From Nocardia pneumoniae NBRC 100136 (lineage in GTDB: Bacteria; Actinomycetota; Actinomycetes; Mycobacteriales; Mycobacteriaceae), in contig NZ_BAGF01000049.1 in NCBI RefSeq assembly GCF_000308755.1, positions 62,001 to 126,000 on the forward strand: a DNA stretch of 64,000 bases, given 5' to 3'. Of the stretch, positions 51,939 through 59,281 are shown in pieces (the first letter of the stretch is position 1; each line of letters opens with the position of its first letter). A program made the position numbers and the translations under genes. The notes beneath the pieces are model-generated. The model was not told the DNA's origin and made no database searches. It worked only from the letters and a program-made list of their open reading frames with translations.

Positions 51939-52721
51939 TCAGCGGGCGGAGGCGTTGGGACCGATCCACTGGTCGAACAGCCGGTCCACCTCACCTGTTG
52001 CGAGCTGGGTCGCCAGATAGGCGTTGAGCGCGGTGGACAAGACCGCGTCGTTCTTCCGCACCAGCAACACCTTGCCGAATGAGTCGAATGGCGCTTCCGG
52101 GTGGAGCACCTGGAGGTCCGGGTGCTGGCGGACGCGGTAGCGGCCCTCGACGGCGTCGGTGACGAATACGTCGGCGCGGCCCTGTTCGATCTCGCCGAAG
52201 ATCGTCAGATTGTCCGGCCACAGGGTGAGCTGCGCCTCGGGGAAGTTCTTGCGAGCGAAGTCCTCGTTCGTACCACCGCGGTTCGCGATGACCCGGACGC
52301 CGGGACGGTTGATCTCCTCGATGGTCGAGTACGCGGCGCCGTTGGAGCGGCGGGTGATCGGGGTTTTGCCGTCGGTGCCGTAGGTGATCGAGAAGTCGGC
52401 GAAAGTGCGGCGGGACGGCTGGTCGGAGATGCCTCCAACGGCGATATCGCAGTTCCGCTCGGCGAAATCGGTTTTCAGCGTCGCCCACGTCACGGGCACG
52501 AACTCGATCGGACGGGCGAGCGCGGCGGCGAATCCGCGGGCGAGATCCACGTCCACCCCGCGGTAGCCGCCGTCGGCGACCGCGTACGGCGGGTAGTCGC
52601 CAGGGGTGCAGGCACGCAAGGCATTCGACGTGTCCTGCGCCGCCGCCGGAATCGCCACGGGGACAAGGGCGGTGCACCCGGCGACCAGCACCGCGCCGAT
52701 GCGGCTCGACAGCCGCGTCAT
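51939..52721 (-). CDS. Extracytoplasmic solute-binding protein, cyclohexadienyl-dehydratase-like
   Basis: Protein of 260 residues with a signal peptide (to about AAAQ) and an SBP_bac_3 fold. Segments CTPGDYPPYAV, YRGVDVDLARGFAAAL, FAERNCDIAVGGISDQPSRR and RVIANRGGTNEDFARKNFP resemble the periplasmic cyclohexadienyl/arogenate dehydratase PheC as much as amino-acid-binding proteins. No permease or ATPase gene is adjacent, which favours an enzyme or orphan receptor. ATG 52721; GTG 52733 is an alternative. A broken partial copy lies at 46423-46520. Confidence 0.8.
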   Translation of the reverse strand: MTRLSSRIGAVLVAGCTALVPVAIPAAAQDTSNALRACTPGDYPPYAVADGGYRGVDVDLARGFAAALARPIEFVPVTWATLKTDFAERNCDIAVGGISDQPSRRTFADFSITYGTDGKTPITRRSNGAAYSTIEEINRPGVRVIANRGGTNEDFARKNFPEAQLTLWPDNLTIFGEIEQGRADVFVTDAVEGRYRVRQHPDLQVLHPEAPFDSFGKVLLVRKNDAVLSTALNAYLATQLATGEVDRLFDQWIGPNASAR

Positions 52722-52736
52722 CCGGCTACGCACCGA

Positions 52737-53087
52737 TCACTTCTCGTTGCGCGCCTTGGGGAAACGGGTCTGCTTGGCGACCCAGCCCGCCATCTTGGCC
52801 CAGTGGCCCTTGCGGGGCGTGACGGTCGAGGTGAGCTCGCGATCCCATTCGTCGGTCTCGGTGAGGCCGTCGACGGTGGCAACCAGATCCTTGGCGGCGT
52901 CCAGGTCGGGCACGACGCGGTCGCCGAGGACGCCGTCGGCGCCGACCAGGGTGAGCCGGACGCCGGCGCGCCCGATCGGCTGGAGCACGGCCGTGGCGGA
53001 GCCGCCGTGATCGGCGACGAATCCCTTGACGGACTCCACGAGGGCGCCCGACAGCTTCGTCGGGGGCGTGGCGGTTTCAGCACTCAT
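52737..53087 (-). CDS. Conserved hypothetical protein
   Basis: Cytosolic protein of 116 residues with an alpha/beta composition, a conserved-looking GRAGVRLTLVGADGVLGDRV strand pair and a basic end (RFPKARNEK). No named domain is recognised. It is divergent from qor (61 bases) and may correspond to the small gene beside qor in mycobacteria. ATG 53087 begins MSAETATPP. Confidence 0.65.
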   Translation of the reverse strand: MSAETATPPTKLSGALVESVKGFVADHGGSATAVLQPIGRAGVRLTLVGADGVLGDRVVPDLDAAKDLVATVDGLTETDEWDRELTSTVTPRKGHWAKMAGWVAKQTRFPKARNEK

Positions 53088-53148
53088 GGCAGGCAGTTTA
53101 CCGACCGGTAGGATGCGGTCCAGCCCCTCGGGTGTACAACTGGATCTC

Positions 53149-54114
53149 ATGCGCGCCATTCAGGTTTCCGAGCACGGTGGTCCCGAGGTCCTGAAGTACG
53201 TGGAGGTGCCCGATCCGCAGATCGGGCCGGACCAGTTGCTGGTCGATACGCAGGCGATCGGTGTCAACTTCATCGACACCTATATCCGCACCGGGCGCTA
53301 TCCGCAGGACGTCCCCTACATTCCCGGAGCGGAGGGCACCGGCGTCGTCGCCGAGGTCGGCGCGAATGTCACCGATTTCTCGGTCGGCGACCGGGTCGCC
53401 TGGGCGGCCGCGCCGGGCAGTTACGCTCCCAGAGTCGCGGTGAACGCCGCTGTCGCCATCGCGGTGCCGGACGCGGTCGATCCGCCGGTGGCCGCGTCCG
53501 CGCTGTTGCAGGGCATGACCGCGCACTACCTCATCGAATCCATCTACAAGCCGGAGCCCGGTGAGACCGTGCTGGTGCACGCGGGCGCGGGTGGTGTCGG
53601 GCTGATCCTGACCCAGCTCCTCACGGCACGCGGCGTGCGCGTGATCACGACCGTCTCCTCCGACGACAAGGAGACCCTGTCCCGCGCGGCGGGCGCGGCC
53701 GAGGTGCTGCGCTACGGCGACCAGCTCGCCGACCAGGTGCGCAAACTCACCGACGGGATCGGCGTGGCCGCGGTCTACGACGGCGTCGGTGCGGCGACTT
53801 TCGAATCGAGTCTTGCCTCGCTGCGCGTGCGCGGCATGCTCGCGCTGTTCGGCGGCGCGAGCGGGCCGGTGCCGCCGTTCGACCTGCAACGCCTCAGCAC
53901 GTCCGGTTCGCTGTTCGTCACCCGGCCCACCCTCGCGCACTACACCCGCGATCGGGCTGAGCTCGCGTGGCGGGCGGGCGATGTCCTCGACGCCATCGCC
54001 AACGGTACGTTGAATATCCGCATCGGCGCGACCTATCCGCTCGCCGATGCCGAGCAGGCCCACCGCGACTTGGAAGGTCGCAAGACCACCGGTTCCATTG
54101 TCCTTCTTCCGTGA
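53149..54114 (+). CDS. qor: NADPH:quinone oxidoreductase Qor (Rv1454c-like)
   Basis: Zinc-free MDR enzyme of 321 residues. Diagnostic parts are QAIGVNFIDTYIRTGRYP (about 36-53), PGAEGTGVVAEVG, and the NADPH site HAGAGGVGLILTQLL. It reduces quinones or other electrophiles with NADPH. Place in the backbone equals Rv1454c. ATG 53149. Confidence 0.92.
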   Translation: MRAIQVSEHGGPEVLKYVEVPDPQIGPDQLLVDTQAIGVNFIDTYIRTGRYPQDVPYIPGAEGTGVVAEVGANVTDFSVGDRVAWAAAPGSYAPRVAVNAAVAIAVPDAVDPPVAASALLQGMTAHYLIESIYKPEPGETVLVHAGAGGVGLILTQLLTARGVRVITTVSSDDKETLSRAAGAAEVLRYGDQLADQVRKLTDGIGVAAVYDGVGAATFESSLASLRVRGMLALFGGASGPVPPFDLQRLSTSGSLFVTRPTLAHYTRDRAELAWRAGDVLDAIANGTLNIRIGATYPLADAEQAHRDLEGRKTTGSIVLLP

Positions 54115-54317
54115 ACTCGAGCAGAGGGCGATCGACGGGTGGCCCACCGTCAAGTTTCCTTCACGGCAAACAAGCGCCCGGGCGATGACTCCCTGAGTCG
54201 CCGCAACCGAACAGTCTCGTACGTCGAGTCGTACCGCGCGGTGTGGATGAGGCCGTCGAGCCGGAAACGCCCGCCGCGATGACGGGTGACATCCCCGGCC
54301 GAGCCCCGGGCACGGAT

Positions 54318-54349
54318 CGGTCGGCGCGGAGAATCGTCCGCGCCGACCG
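54318..54349 (-). terminator. Strong hairpin after the secreted small protein gene
   Basis: Perfect 13-bp stem CGGTCGGCGCGGA with its complement, 6-base loop (GAATCG), 25 bases past the stop of the minus-strand gene at 54375. It may also stop transcripts from qor on the other strand. Confidence 0.75.
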
Positions 54350-54374
54350 GAACATTGTCAGGTGAGCTGTCGCG

Positions 54375-54899
54375 TCACTGGTTCGCGCCGGCGATACCGC
54401 CGATGATCCCGCCGATGACACAGCCGGGAAGTGCCCCGACGATCAGGAAGAGAAGGCCGATCAGCGCGCCCACGGCGCAACCGATCAACACGCCGGCGAC
54501 CGTGGTGCCGGCGTCACCGATGAACTGCGGTGCACCCGGCTCCGGTGTCGCCGTGCCGATGGGAGTCAGGGTCAAGGTCGTCGCGGTGGCATCGATATCG
54601 GGCGCCACCCGCACCTCCTGGCCCGAGACGCTGCGCAGCGTCGTAGGCACCTGGCCGATTACCGAACCGTCCGGTGCCGCCACGGATACCCCGGTGGGTG
54701 TCAAGACGAATGAACCCGAGGCAAGGGTGACGGTCGCGCTGGACCGGTCGGACGCCACCGCGGCCGTGTACGCGACGCCCTGGTCGACACCGCTTATTTC
54801 CGGACCGGCCACGCCCGCCTCGCCATGGCCGGTCGCGGCCGTGACGCCCAGTGCGGCGGCGGAAAGAAGTGCTGTGGCGGCGATTTTCGCAATGATCAT
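54375..54899 (-). CDS. Secreted/membrane protein with C-terminal glycine zipper
   Basis: Protein of 174 residues: signal peptide (to about ATGHG, residue 25), an extracytoplasmic beta-rich domain (about 30-110; SATVTLASGSFVLTPTGVSV, APDGSVIGQVPTTLR), and a Gly-rich membrane segment with a GxxxG pattern (VLIGCAVGALIGLLFLIVGA, then CVIGGIIGGIAGANQ). Similar proteins are frequent in Nocardia and Rhodococcus; function is unknown. ATG 54899 has an AGGT-type site; TTG 54914 is less likely. Confidence 0.75.
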   Translation of the reverse strand: MIIAKIAATALLSAAALGVTAATGHGEAGVAGPEISGVDQGVAYTAAVASDRSSATVTLASGSFVLTPTGVSVAAPDGSVIGQVPTTLRSVSGQEVRVAPDIDATATTLTLTPIGTATPEPGAPQFIGDAGTTVAGVLIGCAVGALIGLLFLIVGALPGCVIGGIIGGIAGANQ

Positions 54900-54914
54900 G
54901 ATGGTTACCTGCAA

Positions 54915-55434
54915 TCACGAGTCGATTCACCGCGGCCCCGAACATGAGCGCCCGGTTGCGGTCGTCGAATCGGCAGCACGCGGGGCGTGGCAAATCGGGA
55001 TCCAATTATGCTGCCCTGAACAGGGATCCGGCCCTTCGGCACGTCCCTGATGAACAAACCGGGCTGTTCCCATGGTGCGCTCGATCGGACCACAATGGAA
55101 TACCCCGGTTTTCAGGTGGCCGGGTCAGCCATCAGCGTAACCAGGCGGCAACCGCGCGGCTATGCCGCAGGCACTCCTGCGTCTCGAATTCGAGCTACCC
55201 CGACAGCTTCCGCTCGACGGCCTACAGCAATCATTCCGCGATTCCATGCAGGGCTCAGGGATCGGACTGCTCCATCGCGTCCCGTTCCGCAACACCCCTG
55301 CCTCTCGATGAACGACCCTGTGCTGCACCCGCTTCCATTCGACTGAGCTGCGCGACGGCAATGTGCTCAGTATTGATCTGCAGGTCGGTGTCGCTGGGTG
55401 ACGCCGGTGGCGCTGCGCTGCGTTTCGGACGGAA
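54915..55434. other. Intergenic region with reduced coding character
   Basis: About 520 bases between two minus-strand genes. GC is lower than in neighbouring genes. Short frames on both strands have no ribosome site or family resemblance. I see no repeat or RNA gene; decayed coding DNA is possible. Confidence 0.4.
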
Positions 55435-56049
55435 TCAGCTGGGTTCCGGGATATCCCGCCCGGTCAGCCCCCGGTAGATGAAGCGAGTCAGGCCCTCCAC
55501 GGCCTGTTCGTCGGTCAACGCGACCGTGCCGTCCTCGACCGCGAGCAGCAGGCTCTGGGTGAGCAGGAACATCATCGCCAGGCTGGCGTCAGGTGTGCTC
55601 GGCAGCTGTAATCCCTTGCCGGGGAAGCCCGCCACATGGTCGGCGATGTCGGTGCGCTGCTGGACCGCGAAGTGGGCGACCATACGGGCGAAGTCCTCGT
55701 TGACCAGCGCCGCCTGATTCACCGCGCGCAGAACCGGCCCGTGCTCTCGCGCGAAGGTCCAATACCCGGCGACGTGGTAGCGCACGGCCTCCGGATCGCT
55801 GAAATCCGGGTTGTGATCGGCCCCTTCCGCGCGCTCGTCACCCGCGGCGGCCAGATCGTTCAGCAGCGCTTGGAGCAGTTCTTCCTTGCTCCCGAAGTGG
55901 TTGTAGAACGATCCGGCCGCCCGGCCCGCCTCCGTCGTGATGTCGGTGATCTTGGTGTTCAAGTAGCCGCGCTCGGCGAACAATCGCAGCGCCGCGGCTT
56001 TCAGCGCCTGCTCGGTTTCGGCCGACTTCTCCTTACGACTCAGCGACAC
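55435..56049 (-). CDS. TetR-family regulator
   Basis: Regulator of 204 residues with the helix-turn-helix at about 30-55 (TKITDITTEAGRAAGSFYNH followed by FGSKEELL). GTG 56049 is chosen because AAGGAGG precedes it. It is divergent from an FAD monooxygenase gene across 84 bases with repeats (56089-56120), so it is probably its repressor. The inducer may be the aromatic substrate of the enzyme. Confidence 0.9.
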   Translation of the reverse strand: MSLSRKEKSAETEQALKAAALRLFAERGYLNTKITDITTEAGRAAGSFYNHFGSKEELLQALLNDLAAAGDERAEGADHNPDFSDPEAVRYHVAGYWTFAREHGPVLRAVNQAALVNEDFARMVAHFAVQQRTDIADHVAGFPGKGLQLPSTPDASLAMMFLLTQSLLLAVEDGTVALTDEQAVEGLTRFIYRGLTGRDIPEPS

Positions 56050-56088
56050 CCGCCTCACCTCCTTGACAGGGAAACGTACCAACCGCGA

Positions 56089-56120
56089 CACTGAATCAGC
56101 CTTCACTGAATCAGAATTCA
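56089..56120. promoter_or_regulatory. Candidate operator between TetR and FAD monooxygenase genes
   Basis: CACTGAATCAG occurs twice as direct repeats (56089-56099 and 56104-56114, 15 bases apart). The second copy is part of an inverted repeat TGAAT-N4-ATTCA (56107-56120). It lies 13 bases before the monooxygenase start. Confidence 0.5.
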
Positions 56121-56133
56121 TCAGGAGTATGTC

Positions 56134-57555
56134 GTGTCAGGACTCGTTCTCGTCGTGGGCGCCGGACCCACCGGCCTCACCCTCGCTCTCGACCTCGCCC
56201 GCCGGAACATCCCGGTGCGAATCATCGACAAAGCCGCGACGTTCTTCGCGGGCTCCCGCGGCGACGGCATCCAGCCACGCACCCTGGAGGTCTTCGACGA
56301 TCTGGAAGTACTGGACGCGGTGCTCGCGGCGGGGATGCCGACACCGGTGATGCGCGTTCATCTCGACGGAACGTTCGTCGCCGAGCGCAGGATGTCCGAG
56401 CCGGTCGAGCCGACTCCGGCCGTCCCCTACCCGAATCTGTGGGTGCTCGGCCAGTCCAGAACCGAGGCCATCCTGCGCGATCGGCTCGCCGAGTTCGGCG
56501 TGCAGGTGGAACTCGGCACCGCGCTGGTCGACTTCCCCCAGGACGACGACGGCGTCACCGCGACCGTGGAACACAACGGCGCGCGAGAGAGCGTGCGAGC
56601 CGCCTACCTGGTCGGCGCCGACGGCGGCAAGAGCACCGTCCGCAAGACGCTGGGCATCCCGTTCGAAGGCAGCACCGACGAGTCGATCCGCATGCTCCTC
56701 GGTGACGTGCGCGCCGACGCGCTCGACCACGAGTTCGGCTACTGGTTCGCCGCCGCCGCGCAGCCGATGGAGGGAATCGCGTTGTCACCGCTGCCCGGTG
56801 GGCGCCAGTTCCAGTTCGCCGCGCCGCTGGCCGACGACGCGCAGCCGAGCCTGGAACTGCTGCAGGAATACGTGGACCGCTACTGCGGACGCGACGACGT
56901 CACCCTCACCGACCTCACCTGGGTGACGGTGTGGCGGCCGAATGTGCGTCTGGCGCAGCGGTTCCGCGAGGGCCGGATATTCCTGGCCGGTGACGCCGCG
57001 CACGCGCACCCACCCACCGGCGGGCAGGGCATGAACACCGGCATCCAGGACGCCTACAACCTCGGCTGGAAGCTGGCCGCCGCCCTCGCCGGAGACGACA
57101 CACTCCTGGACAGCTATGCGGCCGAACGCCGGATGGTGGCCGCCCGGGTGCTCGGGCTGAGCTCCGAACTGCTGGACAAGCTGGTCGACGGCGCCGAGGA
57201 CGCGATGGAGCGCGGACCGGAGACCCAGCAGTTGGACATCAGCTACCGCGACCCCGCGGTGCGCGCGGCGCTGGCCGTCGGCGATCGCGCGCCGGACGCG
57301 CCGCTGAAGGATGACGCGGGACGCCCGGTGCGGCTGTTCGATCTGTTCCGCGGGCCGCACGCGACGCTGTTGTCGTTCGGCGCTCCAGTCGAGGCCGAGC
57401 CGGGCGTGCCCGCGTATGCGGTGGTCCGCCTGGGAACCGTGATCGCGGGGCCGCACGTGGTGGACGTCGACGGGCACGCGCACGCCGCCTACGCCGCGAC
57501 CGAGGGCACCCGGATACTCGTGCGGCCGGACGGCTACGTGGGCGCGATCAGCTGA
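56134..57555 (+). CDS. FAD-dependent aromatic monooxygenase (PheA/TfdB type)
   Basis: Class A flavoprotein hydroxylase of 473 residues. FAD motifs are GAGPTG (about 9-14), the DG motif in LVGADGGKST, and GDAAHAHPPTGGQGMNTGIQ (GD motif, near 288-307). A thioredoxin-like C-terminal domain follows from about 385 as in phenol hydroxylases. It adds one oxygen to an aromatic substrate using NAD(P)H; resistance to aromatic antibiotics is a possible role, but the N-terminal sequence is unlike rifampicin monooxygenase as I recall it. Its end overlaps the convergent ctaB end by 8 bases. Confidence 0.88.
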   Translation: MSGLVLVVGAGPTGLTLALDLARRNIPVRIIDKAATFFAGSRGDGIQPRTLEVFDDLEVLDAVLAAGMPTPVMRVHLDGTFVAERRMSEPVEPTPAVPYPNLWVLGQSRTEAILRDRLAEFGVQVELGTALVDFPQDDDGVTATVEHNGARESVRAAYLVGADGGKSTVRKTLGIPFEGSTDESIRMLLGDVRADALDHEFGYWFAAAAQPMEGIALSPLPGGRQFQFAAPLADDAQPSLELLQEYVDRYCGRDDVTLTDLTWVTVWRPNVRLAQRFREGRIFLAGDAAHAHPPTGGQGMNTGIQDAYNLGWKLAAALAGDDTLLDSYAAERRMVAARVLGLSSELLDKLVDGAEDAMERGPETQQLDISYRDPAVRAALAVGDRAPDAPLKDDAGRPVRLFDLFRGPHATLLSFGAPVEAEPGVPAYAVVRLGTVIAGPHVVDVDGHAHAAYAATEGTRILVRPDGYVGAIS

Positions 57556-58537
57556 AGAAGCTGCCGATGGTGTCCCAGCCGAGCACCGAGTCCACCGCGA
57601 GGCCGCAGAACACCACGGCCAGGTAGTTGTTCGACTGGAGGAACAGCCGCAGCGGCTTCACCGATTCGCCGCGCCGCACGCCCGCGTACAGCTGGTGGGC
57701 CATGAGCAGGAACCACGCTCCGGCCACCAGCGCGACGGCCGCGTAGATGACGCCGGTCGCCGGCACGAGGGCCAGCGTGGTGAGCACGGTCAGCCAGGTG
57801 TAGATGACGATCTGCCGGGTGACGGTCCGCTCGGTGGCCACCACCGGCAGCATCGGCACCCCGGCCGCGCGGTAGTCCTCCTTGTAGCGCATGGCCAGCG
57901 CCCAGGTGTGCGGCGGCGTCCAGAAGAAGATGACGCCGAACAGCGCGATGGCGGGCCAGCCGATGCCTCCGGTCACCGCCGACCAGCCGACCAGCGCCGG
58001 CATGCAGCCGGCGGCGCCGCCCCACACCACGTTCTGCGAGGTGCGGCGCTTGAGGCCAAGCGTGTACACGAAGACGTAGAACAGGATCGTCGCCACCACG
58101 AGCAGGCCGCTGAGCAGGTTCGCCTGCCACCACAGCCAGGCGAAGGAGCCGAGGCCGAGCGCGACGCCGAAGACGAAGGCGTTCGACGTCGGCACCGCCT
58201 CCCGGGCCAGCGGCCGCTTGGCGGTGCGCTTCATCATCTTGTCGATGTCGGCGTCGGCGACGCAGTTGAGCGTGTTCGCGCTCGCCGCGCCCATCCAGCC
58301 GCCGAACAGCGTGGCCAGGATCAGGCGGATGTCGACGGTGCCGCGGTCGGCGAGCAGCATGGTCGGGATCGTGGCGACGAGCAGCAGCTCGATCACCCTC
58401 GGCTTGGTCAGCGCGATGTAGGCCAGCACTCGCCGCAGCAGCCGGGACGGTAGGCCCGGACCCGTGAACCGGTCGGCCAGCGCCGTCGCGGAGGAGCCGT
58501 GCGCACCATCGCCACCCGGCTGTCGCCCAATCCGCAC
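57548..58537 (-). CDS. ctaB: Protoheme IX farnesyltransferase (heme O synthase)
   Basis: UbiA-type prenyltransferase of 329 residues with about nine helices. It attaches farnesyl to heme B to give heme O, the substrate of CtaA. The Asp-rich motif NTLNCVADADIDKMMKRTAK and FFWTPPHTWALAM are diagnostic. GTG 58537 is chosen because GAGGAG lies 7 bases upstream; ATG 58573 or 58561 would extend it. In mycobacteria ctaB and tkt are divergent neighbours as here. Confidence 0.95.
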   Translation of the reverse strand: MRIGRQPGGDGAHGSSATALADRFTGPGLPSRLLRRVLAYIALTKPRVIELLLVATIPTMLLADRGTVDIRLILATLFGGWMGAASANTLNCVADADIDKMMKRTAKRPLAREAVPTSNAFVFGVALGLGSFAWLWWQANLLSGLLVVATILFYVFVYTLGLKRRTSQNVVWGGAAGCMPALVGWSAVTGGIGWPAIALFGVIFFWTPPHTWALAMRYKEDYRAAGVPMLPVVATERTVTRQIVIYTWLTVLTTLALVPATGVIYAAVALVAGAWFLLMAHQLYAGVRRGESVKPLRLFLQSNNYLAVVFCGLAVDSVLGWDTIGSFFS

Positions 58538-59281
58538 TGTCTCTCCTCGCACGCTGTGCATCGCATCCGGCATGGACCAGCAGCGCTCGTCCCGCTGGTC
58601 CGGATGTGCCAGTACCGGACACCCGTCCGCCCCGGCGCCCCCTCCGACCGGTGCGGCGCGACTACTACTACAAAGGATGGTAGACCCCTGCCGCCCCCGC
58701 CCTTCTCCTCGCCCCCGCGCAACGGCACGGGAATGTGACCGACCAGACCGGGCATTCCGCGCGTTCGATCATCCGCCATCGAGGCGGTCGTACTCCTGTA
58801 TCCGAGGAGTTCTGTTCACGCGGGTTACGTCCTGCCGCGGAATGCACTTCGATTCGGGTCTGGAGTTCTCGGCCGCTCGGAGGAGGCCGCAACGTGAGCG
58901 CGAACACACAGCACGGCACAGCCGATGCACGCCCGCAGGCACCGTTACCGGCCGACTGCCGTACACCCATCGATCGACGACACTCCAGGCCCGTCGATAC
59001 GAAGCGGTGGGAGACCGTTCACCGACCGGCTCGCCTCGCGAGGGGCGAAGCAATCACGAACCGCGGCTGTCCCGGCGCGAGCCGCAACGGGGGTGCGAAC
59101 ACGCAGCGCCGCACGCGCCGCAAAACGCCACGGCAAAACAACACAGGGTTACTGCTGTGCCGGTCACCGCGCACATCTAGGGTAGTTGGGTAAACCCGGT
59201 ATGCACGCCGTAGCTGCCGCGCGATCATCGCCGTCAGAACCCACCCGCCGTCGACGAACCAATGTCAGGAGAACCTCGGTC
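58538..59281. other. Divergent intergenic region between ctaB and tkt
   Basis: About 740 bases. A frame from GTG 58894 (after GGAGGAGG) to 59193 encodes 99 Arg/Pro-rich residues without codon bias; I do not call it a gene. A TAGGGT hexamer near 59181 could be a -10 element of the tkt promoter. No RNA gene is recognised. In M. tuberculosis this gap holds a PE_PGRS gene; nothing similar is here. Confidence 0.45.

Noticed and set aside
58894..59193. A 99-codon frame with a good GGAGGAGG site between ctaB and tkt
   Set aside because: The residues are Arg/Pro/Thr-rich, third positions are not GC-biased, and no family is recalled. The Shine-Dalgarno-like run is probably chance in a GC-rich promoter region.
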